Numbered from the stretch's first letter, positions 40,101-54,452 are shown. The stretch: 64,000 nt of DNA from Drosophila miranda (GCF_003369915.1 NC_046676.1:17342001-17406000), one strand, 5' to 3'. Translations and numbers: made by a program. The notes: generated by a model from the letters alone, not told the origin.

Positions 40101-43100
40101 CAGTCAAACAAACTGGGGGGAAAAAATCAACGACGAATGGCTACACACGACACAACCAAAAACGAGGCCCTGCCTCTGGGACTGGTCGATGGGATGGGGG
40201 GGGGAGGGCCACGTTGTTGATGGTCAACAATATAATTTGAACAGGAATGAAAAATAAACGGGGCAAACGAGGATACGGTGCCAGCGCCAGAGCCAGAGCC
40301 AGACCTGGACTGGAGACCCGTCCACGGAACACACACACATGCATAAAGTGTGCAATTTTTGTATAAATCAAATCAAATATGTGAACAAAATGTTTTTTAT
40401 TTGGGTATTTTCTGCACCAAAGTTTTGAAAGGACTTTAAGCTCAGTGGAAAGGACCACAGCAGAATACAGAAAAGCCAGAAAGCGGAAATGTTATACAAA
40501 TAAATATAACACAATATGAAGTACAATGCATGGCATAAAGAAACTCATTCCTGCTGTCAATTGAAAGGATATGTGCTGTAGTTACTCCAGAGAAAGGTCG
40601 AAATAAATAATAAATAACTTACGGGCTACCAAAGTAGAGTACGAAACAATCAAACAGCATCGACACCCACTGTGCAAATTAAGCTGTTTCAATCCTGTCA
40701 TTCCGTGGACCACTGTGCATCGCCAGTGCCTCTCGCTTGCATACGTATTACGTACACAGTTCGGTTGGTTTCTCCCTCTCACGCCCGCTCTCTTGCGAGT
40801 TTCACTCCACTCCTAATACTGCTGCTGGCAGTTTGCTGGCAAACGGTAAATGTTATAACTGTGCTGAGGATTTGTCGCTACTGTTTGGTAGTGGAACAGC
40901 TGCCGCCTTTCGGCAGCTTCAGCTTCAGCATCGGCTTGACTCGGACTCAGACTCGGACTCGGACTCGCAAAACTCAATTTATTGTTGGCCGCCGCAAGCA
41001 GACGTTGCTTCTCCTTCTCCGTCGCTCACTCAACATTATCCATCTATCATATTTGCTATAGTTCTTCCTTCTGCCCTGCGGTTGTGTTTGCTCTGTCCCG
41101 TTCCGTTCCGTCCTGTTCTGTCCTGTCCTGTCCTGTCTTGTCCTATCCCTGGAGCAGCAGGACTTTATGTCTATTCTCGCTTCTCGGCGTTGACTGCTGG
41201 AAATTGAAAATCATAATCGCATCAACTTTCTGCACACAGTCCAGGCACCAGCAGCAGCGCACCGCCATCCACACTCGAAACTTTCTCTTTGCTCTCCGTC
41301 GCTGGCACAAAAATAAAAAGGAAAAACCAACCAACCCAGAATGTAGGCAACGGACAAACTCTGAATGCTAGAAAGATAATTTGTTGAGATTAGTTTTAGC
41401 TCTCAGTGTGTGTGTGTGTGTGTGTGGGTGTGTCTCGGTTAACCTCTGCTCATTGCGGCTCCCTTTTGTCAGATAAATAGACTGAGAGAGAGAGAGAAGA
41501 GAGCGGAAAAAGGAAAGCTAGGAGAGACAGTTGCTTAAGGAGTAACTTTTATGCATATAAATTATGTGCAAGTTGATTATAAAACAATGCAAAACTGGCA
41601 AAAACTTTTCCCGCTCAAGTACCATTAACTTTGATAGTTTTTAGGGGGATCTCTGTGCGGGACACAGAACCTCTCAATCACGAGTCCGTGAGTCCGTGAA
41701 TCCGTGAGTCCTGAGTCGTCTGTCACGCAGACATCGCTGCCTGTCCCTGCTCCTTTCGACATTAAGTGGTGCCATCATCCCCTCCCCCTGCTGCTCTCTC
41801 ACGCCATCAAAATTAGTCTCGCTCTGCTGGCCGTAAGCCCGCCATGATGTGGCAAGTTCCAGGTTCCATGCTCCGTCCACATCCATTTGCGGTTTTTTTT
41901 TTGTGCCATGTAATTGTCGATCCCAAGCGTATGCCAGGCCATTAACGTGCTGCCCTCCGCCGTTAACTGATAAGTTAGCCAGTTTGGACAGCAGATGTGG
42001 CTATATTAATTGGAGCCTAGAATGAGCAGGACTTACTGCTGCCAATCTGCCACTTTGTAGTAGTTACTATTCCTGGTGAAAGTACAACCATGGGATAAAA
42101 TCTCGTTGGAATCTCTCTCTCTCTCTCAGCCAGTGAGTTCCCTCCTTACTAACGAGAACAATCACACATAATTATGATTATAACCGAAAATATCAGTACC
42201 AATGACTTCCCAGCTTCCCCCTAACGTTATCAACATGTATATGTGCCAACAAAAGCAACAGCGATCAAACTCACCAAAATGTTGAGAGCATAGTCGGGCA
42301 ACATTTGGTGTGTTTCTACTCTTGTATATGGCGCTCTCCCTCTCTCTCTTGATTCAGAGTCTAGATATGAATAGAACGTAGATCTACCAAATATTTGACA
42401 AGCTGTTAAACAAATATTAATATAAAACTAAATAATATTGTGTTCTTATTTCGGCCCCGCCCCATCCACATATCGATACCGATCAACGATAAGTCGAATG
42501 TAGCACATAGCTGAAGGCCTATACACCACACGATATAACAGCACCAACTTCTATTTAAATCTGCCCCTAAACAACAAAAACAACATCGTTTACCTTTAAC
42601 ATGAATTTATGATTGAAATCTCTCTGTTCTGATATTATTTGGTCTCAAACTCCACAATGCGAACCAATTTCCTTCCAAAAGTAACCACACATATACTTTC
42701 CATCTAAACGCATTTAGTAATGCACCCATAGGGTTAAATTTGTAGTCAGTGCGACAGCCGTGAAGCTGGGTTCAGTTTTGAACAAACTCATCATAATCAT
42801 GGCATTAACATTAACATCATCATTAAAGTGGCCAAGGGGGCCATAAAAATGAAAATGAAATCAACGTATTAACTGCGCAACGCACACAGATACACAGATA
42901 CAAAGATAAAGATACAAGCACAAGGATAAGCTGGCTCACGCCACACGGAAAAGGCAGCGAAATAAAATCAATTCAAATAAAAAGCATAAATACGACCACA
43001 GGAAATGAAAATGACGACAAGGACTGCGGCAGAGCAGCCCAAGGGCACGGTTAAGGGTGAGTGGCATTGGGAGGGGGAGTGAGAGTGGAAGTGGAAGTAC

Positions 43101-45990
43101 AAGTGGCAGGGTGAGGGTGAGGGTGCGGCTCGAAGGGTGCGTGCGGCTCGAAGCGGTGGCGCAAGGGGCCTGGAAGCGTGGGCGGCAACATGTAAGCGCA
43201 CATTTTACGGCACAAGCATTTTTGCTTAATAAAATGTTAAGTGGGGGAGAAAAAGCGACAGACAAAAAGCAGCTACAGTTGATGAAGGGCAAACGGGAAA
43301 CAGAGAGTGGGGGCGGGTGGCAGAGTGGCAGGGTGGAGGAAAGTGGAAGCGGGGGGGCCCGCCCAAAGGACGAAGAACAAGCGACAGACTGACGCAATGA
43401 CTGACAGAACAACAGCAGCAGGAGAAGCAGGCGAAGCAGGAGAAGCAGGAGAAGCAGGAGCAGCAGAGAGCCGGAGTCGAGTCTGACAGAGGCAGAGTCG
43501 TAAAATTATATTTACAACACAAACAAAGCTGTCGACAAGGGGGCGGAGAAGCAGTAGGACGATGAAGACCAACACAATGATAAGCATGAAGCGGATGAGA
43601 GTCTCACACACACAAACAGACACGTACAGACCGACAGAGACAGAGACAGAGGCAGAAGCAGAGGCAGAGGCAGAGGCAGAATAGCGCCAGCAAAAAGGGC
43701 GACGTTTGGTTCGGCCTCTCGCTTCGTTTGCTTTGGTTCGGCATGTTGCCACGGGGAGAGGGGGGGGAAATGGGGATGCGAGATGAGACGAACAATTTCC
43801 CGCACTCAAAAAATAACAATGGCGCGTTGAAAATATCCGCTTCCGTTTCGAAAGCTACCGAAAGGAAAACAGCGCCAGAGCAGACAGAGCGACGGAGAGA
43901 CAGTCGCACGGCAGCTGCGGCTTGGGTCCTGGCTTCCCCGTCACATTCCCCAAAAATTTAATTCAATTTGAGCACAATGAAATCATATTTTGCAACAAGC
44001 GTGGCGGCGGCGGCGGCGGCGGCGGCTGAGCGGGGAAATGGATATGGGAACTGTCAAAATCGCAGCCAACGGAGCTGACAACTGGGGAAACGCTTTTCAT
44101 TTTCCCCCATTTTCGATCAGTACGAATGACCAGCCAAGGCCCCATAAGCCGAGTCCTGGATGGCAATATGTTGGCACAAATATTTGTCCATTTGCTAGTC
44201 GTCGAATCTGCCGTTTATTATTCATGTTGTGTGTCCCCTCGGGTGGGGTCCTGACTTTCTCCGGGTGTCTGGTGTGGGCTCCCCCAGGCTCCGTGTTGCT
44301 TAAATGGCGCATAAAATAATAATAACTTCATTAGCATTCGTATTCTATTTATTTGCACACTTTTTAACGCACATAATTGCATAATTTTGAGTGCCGGGCT
44401 GCCCTCTCGGGTCGACAGCTCAATCGATGTAAAAGATTTTTGGGCAAAACCAAATTCATGTGCCTCCTGGGGGACTATTTTCATTTTGACAGGACACGCA
44501 CTCACACACACACAGCAGCATAGCCGGGATTTGAGAGGCCTTTCGGGGTCCTTTGGCCATAAGCCGAGGGCATCCAGTGGCAGCGGTCCATCCCGGAATG
44601 AAATATTGCCAGTCCTGACAAATGCTATTTGCCCAAGCCCCCCCCTGGGTGCAGGACATGGGTATTCCCAAACCCCCCCACCCCTCCTAAGTATGTTTGT
44701 GTGTAAGCAATAAAATGAAAAATATCTGAACTTTGGCAAAAAGCGCACAAGGATATCAATTCCCCGAATGCCTGAAATGTGTGTCTGTGTGTATCTGTGT
44801 GAGGGAGTAGTCAAATCCAACTAGAAATCAAAATCAAAGCAATAAAATGGAAGGAGCGTGCACAAATGTCGATGGAGAAATAGCTAGCAAACACCTCCGA
44901 AGGGCTTGGGATATACTCCTGCAAGTTTTCGACAAAGTTGAGGGGCAGCCAGGGACGAACAAGCCGGAACAGGGCCGGATCTGCTACCAAAAAGGTTCCG
45001 CTTCGTCCGGACTTTTAAAGGGAATTCAGAGTTACACGTATTTTACACGGTGGGGTAATTATTTACGCGAGCAGCCCAAAAGTATGCACCGAATATATAT
45101 CGGTAGTGGGAAGAGGTGGGCGCCAAATGTTAAGAATTTGAAATTCCCTGTCGTTTTTTCCCGTGATCCCTCCTGGAGAGGACACCCAAAGGGATACCAG
45201 TTATTTGCCTTTTACTTGAATGACTCGTTTGTCGTGTCATCGAAATAATAAGCTCTGCCCGGCGTATCCACAGGAAAGCAAAAATTACCAGTGTCAAAGT
45301 TATACAAAGGTCAAATGGAACATTATGGCTTTATTTTGCGCCTAATAAATCTCATTATGTCATTATATACCGCCTACCCGCCCCAGCAACCATCAGGAAG
45401 GAAGGCTCCTTCCGCCTGTGTGTGTGTGTGTTTGTGTGTGTTTTGGAGAAGGTAAAAAGCTGCCTAAAACAACCGACAAGGAGAAGCAGGGAAACAAGAG
45501 GAGCAACCACCACCACCAGCTATGGGCAAACGACATGCCAATCAGTAATCAATCCCGCACGCACATTGACAACGAGAGGACCCCACCAAAAACAATTTGC
45601 AGAGGCCCAAAAACAGCAACTACAACTACAACAGAGAAGGCAATAAAAAGTTTGTGGAAAGAGGAAGAAGCAGCAGCAACGCCGACAAGTGAGACCACAC
45701 GACGGCACTGTAAACAAATTGGAAAGAGATGAACATACATAACTGCGCAATATGGCGTCACGAAAGCAAGGTACAACCGTAATAAGGAGAGGCAAGCAAG
45801 AAAGCATTCTCTGTTAGTGTCATAAGAGGCCTCAGTTGCCTGCATCTGTGAGAGAGAGGGACCTTGCTATTATTATACCCTGGTGCAACTGCGCAGAGAG
45901 AAGAAAAAAGCCGCCATTTAAAAACATTCGCTCAGAGAGCGAAGCTGAGTTGTGTATATGCATGGGAATGCCTTTGTGTGCGGACGACTG
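37119..45990. other. Gene-poor region rich in simple repeats
   Basis: Nothing here looks coding. Open frames coincide with biased sequence: CTCTGC hexamers at about 39226-39270, CGGACT repeats at 40944-40968, purine-rich GAAGCAGGA runs at 43405-43465, CAGAGG runs at 43630-43680, GGC triplets near 44003-44028. One higher-complexity frame (44847-45248, plus, 133 aa) has no family I recognise and no splice or promoter context. The texture fits regulatory or intronic DNA of a developmental gene. Confidence 0.45.
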
Positions 45991-46218
45991 AGTATGTGTA
46001 TGTGTTGGAAACCCTGTTCGTTGCCAGGCCACTCTCGCCTCTCAATTTATGCGCGTTTGTTTTCTTCTTCGCTTCGTGCCGACAGCAACGGTTAACGCTG
46101 TCGCGAACTGTGAAATGCTATGAGAAACATACAAAATTGTGTGGAAAAACACCTACAACTCAACATTTTGTTCCCATAATTTGCGTGCTAAAACAAAAGA
46201 TTTACCCAGTGCAAATAA
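45860..46218 (+). promoter_or_regulatory. Possible alternative 5' exon (weak)
   Basis: Sequence with 5'-UTR texture (GTGCCGACAGCAACGG, A-rich, short upstream ATG/stop pairs) leads to a moderate donor CAAATAA|GTATGT, GT at 46219-46220. It could be an alternative first exon of the transcription unit proposed at 46.9-48.2 kb. Weak support. Confidence 0.2.
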
Positions 46219-46928
46219 GTATGTAAAATCGTTCAATTATCACCGAGCCATCTCGATGGAAATGTGTTTTACTTGTGCATTCAATACAATTTATTTTAAA
46301 GCAGCAACTACAAAAAGTGTTATTGCTCTCTCCCATCCTCTCTTTCTCGATCGTGAGCGATCAATATGCATGTGTGTGTACGTGTGCGTGCGTGTGTTTG
46401 ACGTAGTTGCGTCGCGGTTTCAGCAATTAACTCAAGCGGCGTAGAAATGCCAAAAACGCATTAAAAATTATTACTCGTTGCCGTCTGTCATTCACAAGAA
46501 GCAGCAGCAACAACAGCGACAATCATACACAAGTGCTATTTGCCGCTACTCATAAAACAAATTACCCACTTGGGGTCTGACTGGTATGAGTGTGTGTTTG
46601 TGTTGGAGCGTGTGCGTGCGTGTGTATGTTCATGGGTATGAAAAGAGCAGCGTAATCATCGCATTCATTGCCTTGGCTCATCATCATCATCTGGTAGCAG
46701 CCGAAAAGAAAAAATACTATGCACCAACACTGGTGTAAAAAGTAGTGTAAGCCAAAGCCGCCACAATAGTAGTAAAAAAAGGAAGAGGAACGAGAATGTG
46801 GCACTGGCAATATGTTGCTGCTGGCAGCAAGAAGCAGAAGCTCCATCAGTCGGAATAGTACCGGAATAAAATTACTATACAGCTTGGCCCCAAACTTGCC
46901 TATGTGTGTGTGTGTGAGTGTGCCTGTC

Positions 46929-46930
<2 letters not shown>

Positions 46931-46969
<39 letters not shown>
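46931..46969 (+). repeat. (CT)n microsatellite / GAGA-factor tract
   Basis: About 18 uninterrupted CT dinucleotides. Such tracts bind GAGA factor (Trl) and CLAMP and often mark fly promoters. Confidence 0.85.
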
Positions 46970-46973
<4 letters not shown>

Positions 46974-47218
46974 TCAGTAGCGGGGGCTGTGTCAGTGCTT
47001 GTAAATGCGGCGCATGTGCATACATATATATATATATATATGTGTATTTATATGTATGTGTGCAAGAGATTTTTTTTTATGTTTCGCACAAACATTGCGG
47101 TAAAAGAACGCCGACAAACGTTCGTCGCTCCGCTGCCGAACTCGTCGTTTCACCGCTCTCACTAATTTCTGATTGTGACGTCTGCGCGGGCGCGTGTGCA
47201 AGGTGAAGCGCTGGGCTG

Positions 47219-47288
47219 TCGTCGGTTCGTCGCTCTGTCGGTCGGTCGGTTGGTTGGTCTGTCGGTCGTTCGTTCGTTCGGTCGCTTT
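47219..47288 (+). repeat. GTCG/GTTG/GTTC tetranucleotide-rich tract
   Basis: Degenerate GTYG/GTTC tetranucleotides (GTCGGTCGGTTGGTTGGTCT and so on) within the presumed 5' exon. A similar tract recurs at about 57032-57092. Confidence 0.7.
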
Positions 47289-48638
47289 GTCATACAACTC
47301 CCCCGTGAATTTTTTTTGAGCCCCAAGCTCTGTTCACCGACTCGATACCCATACCCATGCCCACATACACACATTCATATATGTATGCATGCATACGTAC
47401 GTACGGGTGTGTGTGTGAAGCAGCTTCTGTTCTCCGGAGCAGGCAATAGAGCTTGGACACGCGTCGCTGTCTCTCTCTCCCTCTTCCCATCCCGCTTACT
47501 CAATGTGCCGTTTTCTCGTATTTTTGTACAGAAATAAGAAAAACAACAACAAACCTCATAAAAAAAAGTTCAAACATTTGTCGCAAAAGGAATGAAAAAA
47601 AGTGTCAAAGAAGTAAAAAAAAACACGAAGGAAATTCAGCAACGGCAGAACGAGAAAGAAAAAAGGCCGCACAAAGAGCCAAAGAGTTTGGCTGTCTCGT
47701 TCTGGCCCCCGCTTACATAAATGGAGAATAATTCTTGAGATTGCTTTTCGGCAAAGCCAAGCAAGCCAGCAGCAAACTCGAAACGGAGGAAAATTTTGTG
47801 GATTTACATTTTCCGTCTTCCTGGGCGAGCAAGCGAGCGCCCCTGTGTGTGCGTCTGTGTGTGTGTGTGTAAGTGTAAGTGTGTGTGTGTGTGCCTGGCG
47901 TTTCTTTTGTGGATTATTACGCCCTCTCGCACACTCTCTCTCCCCCACTCACTCACACTCACACTCACCTAAGAGGAGGAGAGCGAACAGGCCAGCAAGC
48001 TGCCAGAGTCCTCGTTCGCACCTCGCCTCGCCACACAGCTCTTCATCACCTGCCCAACACCACCCCCTCCTCATCATCATCAACCTCTCCCCCACGTACG
48101 TTCAATCAACTGGATGCTGTCTATGAGAAAGGAACGAGCATATCAAGAGCAGAAATTGCTATTATTTTGGATTTATAAAAAGGTGAGCATCCTCTAGATC
48201 TGTCTACATATAAATACATACATATATTCGCGTACATGTATATTTTTGCAGTCAATTTATTGTACAAGTCTGTCCCCAGTCTGTCTTAAACTGGCTCTGA
48301 CTCTGACTCTGTGGTGTGAGGGAGATGGCTAGCTCACAGAGATACACAGAGCGAGAGATAGAGAGAGAGCGAGAAAGATAGTGAATTATTTCCAGTTTGA
48401 TTAATTGCCGCACGCCACTTACTGCCGCCGCATGTCCGTACTCTTTCCACACAAACACACACACAAACACACAGATACACGCATTTTCCAAGCTAATGCC
48501 AATTAAGGTGTTTCAATTTATGCCGATTTGCAATTAAATGAAGTTTTTATTGTTTTGCTGAGCGATTACCGAATTGAGAATGGTCCATTTTGGAGATTTA
48601 TTGATGGAAGTGGAACGAGGGAATAGCAAAAAACGGTA

Positions 48639-48669
<31 letters not shown>

Positions 48670-50123
48670 TGGTTAGCAGCCTTCCCAAGTGTATCCGACG
48701 GATATGCTTTCGATTGGATAAACATTTTAGTGCAGTTCCACTGTAAACATGCCAAAAATGTTTATTTAAACAACTGTTCAAGTCATAAATGCACACACCT
48801 ATGGGGGGTACAGATACAGATATACATAGATACATGCACACACCGAGGCACAATTAAGCGTCTATTAGGCAAAAATATTTCAGCCCGATCTGGGCTCTGC
48901 AACAGCAACGCCGTGGAGGGGCAACAGTGGACCAGACCAGTGTTTCCAGTGGCGGGCACAATCGTGACGCCAACTTAGTTACGGTCATTAGCACCGGGAG
49001 CAACAGCGATTGGCGCTGTGCATATCCCCAGATGTACTCCACAGACATTCGTACACAATAATTTGTCACACTGCGCTCTGGCTGTGGCAAAAGCAAAAGC
49101 AACGGCAACAAGCAATATGCGATAGCAGCAGCCAGACTCTGGCCAGACACAGTGGGACCTGGGCCATAAGTCCAAGTACCGACAGCCGATCCCCACCACA
49201 CAGTCCCGGGAGTTCCACTGTAACCGCAAGCGACACAACCAGGCCAGAGCCACGTTAACCGACTTTTCGTTTTAGTTGGCGCATTCGCTAGTTGGCCTGT
49301 TTGTGCTGCCTTTTCGGCCAAAGAGGGGGGGGGGCCACTATTTGATAGCGCGGGAAAATGTGTGAATTGGCTGACAAAACATTATCCAAATATAATTGCA
49401 GAGCTCATAATTGGTAGCATGTGGTGGTGCCACTGCTACTGTGCTGAGAAGCCCCACCCCTGTGTGGGTGCCCAACCCGATACGATTATAACTAATTGAT
49501 TTGTTCAATTTTCATAGCAAACGGCTGACAGTGACAAATTCTCGCTTCCCACCAGGCCCACGTCCGCCCACGCCCACGCCTCCGACTGTCTGTCTGTCTG
49601 TCTGTCGTCCGGCCATGCAAATTAGCAGCGAGAGAGCTCCATGTTTGCCATTTCAATTTCAGCCAGGGGGAAATAAGTATACCCGCCCCTTTTCAAATAA
49701 TCAAAAGGGGATTTCAATCGTATTTATGTTTCACGGGAAATGCAGCCGAATGAATAAAGAAACTATCATCAGACTATTAATAAATGGCATCAAATTTGCA
49801 CAAATACCAGATTTCACATTCAGTGGGAAACGGCGGAGCCACGGATGGGGCACGGGCACGGGCCTAGGCAGGAACGGTAGGAGGGGGGCAAAAACAAATA
49901 GCCGGCAATCAACAAGAGCGTCATTAAAAAAGCAAATTTCTGAACACGCTAAACACATGTAGAGGAGCAGCGGCAACCGGCAACAAACAGAGGCACAAAA
50001 ACAAAGCCACACAGGGAGGGGAGAGTGTGGGGGGGGGAGAGAAACAAAAGCACCAGAGGCACGAAAGCGTTCCACGTTCACTAGATAATGTGGGCCAGCC
50101 AGGCGGGCGGGGGGTGCGGCGGT

Positions 50124-50140
50124 GGGGGGGGGGGGGGGGG
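50124..50140. repeat. Poly-G run (17)
   Basis: Uninterrupted G homopolymer in a G-rich context (GGGCGGGGGGTGCGGCGGTGG). A further G15 run is at 52382-52396. Confidence 0.8.
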
Positions 50141-52170
50141 AAGATACGAGAAAAACACAAAACTCAATTCCCATCACGAGAAACGAGGCAAATTGATTGT
50201 GATGATGTTTTCGAATCCGAGACTTTGACTTCCAGTGGGTACTCGTTCTGGCAGTCGTGTATCTGTGAGATACGGCCTGTATCTGTATCTGTATCTGTGT
50301 GGGTTGGTCTGTCGGGCAGTCAGCCGTGTAAATGAATGCTTTTGATAATTAATTTATGCTGCCTGCCTGCCACACGGGAATAAATGATATTTTATACAGA
50401 GGAATCAACAGAAACCTTCATAAAAAAAAACCACACTTAATGTGTCGCTTAAACAAGCCTTAATTTAATTTTATTTAATTTATGCACACAATCGTATTTA
50501 TTCCACTTTCGTGCAAATAACTCAATTTAAATGATATCCTTACCGAAGGAGAGGCGGCCGGTTGGGGCGGGGCCAAAACCTGAATAAATAAAAATAAAAT
50601 TAATTATAAAATGTAAATATAACAATATCACGATGGCGATAATCACAATAAATATTTATATATATAGTTACCGAAATTCATTGGCTTCCCCCCGAACCCC
50701 TCAGGGACATGTCTCTGTCAATGCATAATTATTTCATAGTTATTATATAAATACACTGGGTGAAAAAATTCCACTTTTGGAAAGTACTTTGGCCGGAAAA
50801 AGAATTTGTAAAAAAAAAAAAACCTTATTTAAAATTTTCACTCGACATTTACAAAAATGAATGAATTGTACGACCTTTCGGAGGATTTTTTATACGTATC
50901 GATAGAGGGAAGATATCCCAGAAGATATAGCGACCCAAAGTTGAAGACTTGTATGGTCATTTCACCTTCTTTCTCATTGAATTTGTCTATGATGAATTTT
51001 CAACATGACAGCCCCATTTTGAACGTTTAAATGAAGTCCAAATCAAAGTGTTCTTGGGGCTTGGCGGTGCACAGATAGCCCGCTAATTGAGTGCCGCACT
51101 CGAAAGTGTCTTGCAATTTGATAAACGAGTTTGAATTCCCACAACAACAACAGCAACAACAACGGACAGCCAGCAGAAACAAAAAACCCGTGGGGATTTT
51201 TGAGTTGTTTATGTGTTATCGGAGTTGACATTTTTTGTTGCTCTCCACTCGTTTTTATTCGTATTTATTTTTGCAGCTACACGCGCCGCACCGAACATTT
51301 TTTGCTGCCAAAAATAGCGAAACGCGTACGAAATAATCTAAATTTAGTTGGAAAAGATTATTCGTTTCAGAAAAAAACAAAAAATCCTATCTACATTTCT
51401 CAGTCTCCGTGGCATTTTGTTATGTACTGAATCGTAATACTCTCTAAATTTCGAATTTTGTGCGAAATATTCCAGCCAGAAGGAGAGACAGCCAGACCGC
51501 GGGGCGCTGCTGCATAAAGCGCAACATGCAGGAAAGATTAGACTAATATTTGAGGAACTACGAGAATTGTATGCAAGTATCTATTACTAATTTAAAAAGA
51601 GGAAGGAAATTAGTAGTAGATAATGTGTAATACGGCAAAGGGAGCTATAATCCGAGCATCTATAATAATATATCGATTTACAATATGTATAACGATAGCT
51701 TGAAGATCGTCAAGTAAAGGTTGAAAAGTCGAGCGAAAAAGAGCGAGAGAGATATATGGCTTGGCTTTCCAGTTGAGCTGGGATCAGCGCTGCGGCAGAA
51801 ATGATCGATTGTTACGCTTTTGACTGGCTTTGTGTGTTTTCTCCGTTATTCGTCCCGATAGCCGGAAGACGTGTCTGGCTACGGCTACACTAGTTTTATC
51901 TCTCAAGCTATCTCTCTCACTCTGTCTTCGTAGCAAAGTCTTATGTCCATAGGCTTCTATTACAGAGGTTATACTTCTTCCCCCCAAAAAAATACCGATA
52001 GGTCGTAGGATAAGTATTTTGTGACTTGATATAGTCATAATTTTGGGTAGTACCTACCTAATATATTTCATAATCTGTGAGATCTAATGGATTTTATGAA
52101 ATTCTTCTGCTCTAACACCTTCCAAGACAAAAATCTATTCTATTCCCAAAAAAAAAATGTATCTCTTGGA

Positions 52171-52199
52171 TCGGGCCCGGGCCCGGGTCCGGGCGGGCA
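52171..52199. repeat. GGGCCC alternating palindromic array
   Basis: TCGGGCCCGGGCCCGGGTCC followed by GGGCGGGC: back-to-back GGGCCC/CCCGGG palindromes in an otherwise AT-rich neighbourhood. It can form hairpins and resembles a HINE-independent simple repeat. Confidence 0.7.
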
Positions 52200-54452
52200 T
52201 TGGCTTTGGCTTCGGCGGTTATTTATTTCGTGAGTCGCGCAAAACTCACTTTGTTTATTTGCCTAGCGGCTGATTTGTCGGGTCTGCTGTTTTTCTCCCT
52301 CTATTTTTTTTTTTCGGTTTTTTGCTTACATTTATTTTTGCTTCTCTTTGCGGCTGTGCTTCTTCGGCTGCGGGTGGTTAAGGGGGGGGGGGGGGGAAGT
52401 CCATCAAGCACCAGCAAAAAGCGTGCTTCTCTCCCCCTCCCGCTATCCGTTTTTGGCGAGTTTGTTTGACTTCTCCCTCCCCACTACCCGCTCCCCACTC
52501 CCCACTCCCCACTCCCCGCTCCCTGCTGTTTCTCTATCTGTCTCTCTAAATACCAGATAAGCATTTGCAAGCCAACAACAACAACAAGAATGAGAGCGCC
52601 TGCTGTGTCCGTCCCCAATGCTACCGTGCCTCCCCCCCCCCATCCTCCTCCTCTTCTTTGCTCGCTCTTTCATTTTTATTTTGATATCTTTTATGATTCT
52701 TTATTTGGTGGGCTTTGGCTTCCCCGCAACGCAAATGAAACTCTCCCCTGCCCCGGAGGGTATTACTGGTTCCATCAGGTGTAGGCCACGGACCACAGAA
52801 TATACGACGAATATGAAGGGTATCAAAGACTTCGATACCTCTGGCTTGGGGACTTGATATATGTAAATAATCAAGCACAGGGCGAGGGCAAGAGAGAGAG
52901 AGAGAGAGAGCGACCTTTCAGTCGAGTGTTACGCACGGCCAGATGGATGATCGACTAGAGAATGCCCTGCCTTTTGGACTACATTTGCTTCCAAAGGATA
53001 CTTGGTGGGAAATGCGATCCACAAACCATTGACCCTAATCGACAGACTCTTAAACCCAACCCATTCATATTTCATTCCTACTCATAGTCTTTGGAATTGG
53101 CTTCTGGTGTTCTTCTATCACTTTGTATACCCTTTCCATCCGATGGCAAAAATAAACAGATCTCAGCGTGTACGGTGGCTAGGGGGCACACCCACCCCCC
53201 CGCTGCTGTCTGGTCGTAAAAAGATTAAACCATTATTATTATTATTATTTTTCCCTGTGTGTGTGTTTTTGCTTTTTATGTACCGCACGTTTATTTTTGT
53301 ACTCTTTGTGTATTTGTATTTAATTTGTTTTTTCTTACGATACTTTTTCGGTTTTCATTACAAATATATTTTATGTTTCATGGGCCGTACTGTGGAGGGG
53401 GGGAAGGGGTTCTTTTTTTTGGTAAATTGTTGAATTTTCTGCAATTTTTTTTCTTGGTGCTGTTTTGTTTTGTTTTTTTCTGTAATTTGTGTGATTATCG
53501 TACATTGTACATATATCGGATAGGAGTTAAACGTGTTTAATCGTCATTAACCATATGATTATTATGGCCATTTGCGTGAGGGGAGGGGGAGAGGGGTGGG
53601 CCATCACGGCTCCATCAGAAAATTGCTTAATATGGCAGTCCGGCGACGACTTGTCGATGAATTCTGATGTTCTTCGATACCCAATATCCAACAGGGCAAG
53701 GGGCATATTCGTTGGATCGCTTGGCGGGGCTTCCCCATACCCTCAAACCACTGGAGCGTAATGGGTATCCCCTAGTGCGAATCAGTTTTCTGATTTATTC
53801 AACTATTAAATAATTATTGTAATTTATGCACAACAATCAGGAACCAAGGAAGGAGGGGCAGAACAAATTAGTTGCATTTCAATCGACAGCGGTGCAGGGG
53901 AGGGGGCATTCCATAAACCATGGATAGCCGCGATTGACAAACGGCATCCGTCGAGCGGGGATCTCTTGGGGGCAGTGGGGTGGTGGTGGGGGGGATTAAT
54001 GGACGCAATTTGATTTCATTTTCCAACTGGCAGTTTTCCAGTTTCTCGCTGCACCTCCCCCCTCCCCCCGTCGCCAGCTTAGATTAATGAGCCTCGAATA
54101 AATAAAAAGGAAGGAAGGTCGAACCGTTTGATACCCTAACGATATGGGCCCCCCCCCGATATATGCCCCTCAGTCAGGGTATAATGAAATGCAGGCACAC
54201 GCGGCTGTGGGGCTGGCAAAACTTTGAATATTTTAACAAATATTTACACGCCTCGGTAGATGGAGGGGAGGGGAGGGGTGCAGTGCAGTGCGGCGCACTG
54301 GGGGGAATGTCAATTTCACACTTGATTGCTGGCCGTAAATCAATAAAAGGCGAGACAGAGACGGGGAGAGAGACAGAGACAGGGAGAGAGAGAGTGGACT
54401 GCCGCGTTTTGCCTAATTAAGCGCATCTAAGACTCTGCAGCTACTGCCATAC

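Larger units (their letters stand above)
46900..48182 (+). promoter_or_regulatory. Probable promoter and 5' noncoding exon with strong splice donor
   Basis: A (CT)n/GAGA tract (about 46931-46969) and a (TA)n tract (about 47024-47041) precede a GC-rich stretch (47100-47290). An A-rich leader-like stretch follows (47520-47700) with several short upstream frames. The block ends at a near-consensus donor, AAAAAG|GTGAGC, with GT at 48183-48184. The whole looks like a long 5' UTR exon of a developmentally regulated plus-strand gene whose coding part lies beyond the window. This is inference from texture and one splice site. Confidence 0.35.

Noticed and set aside
42936-43909. Several overlapping Ser/Leu/Cys-rich frames on the minus strand
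   Set aside because: All are readings of purine/pyrimidine simple repeats (CAGAGG, GAAGCAGGA).
44847-45248. 133-codon plus-strand frame of fairly high complexity
   Set aside because: No recognisable family, no promoter or splice context, mixed codon use; treated as chance. Conservation in sister species would change this.
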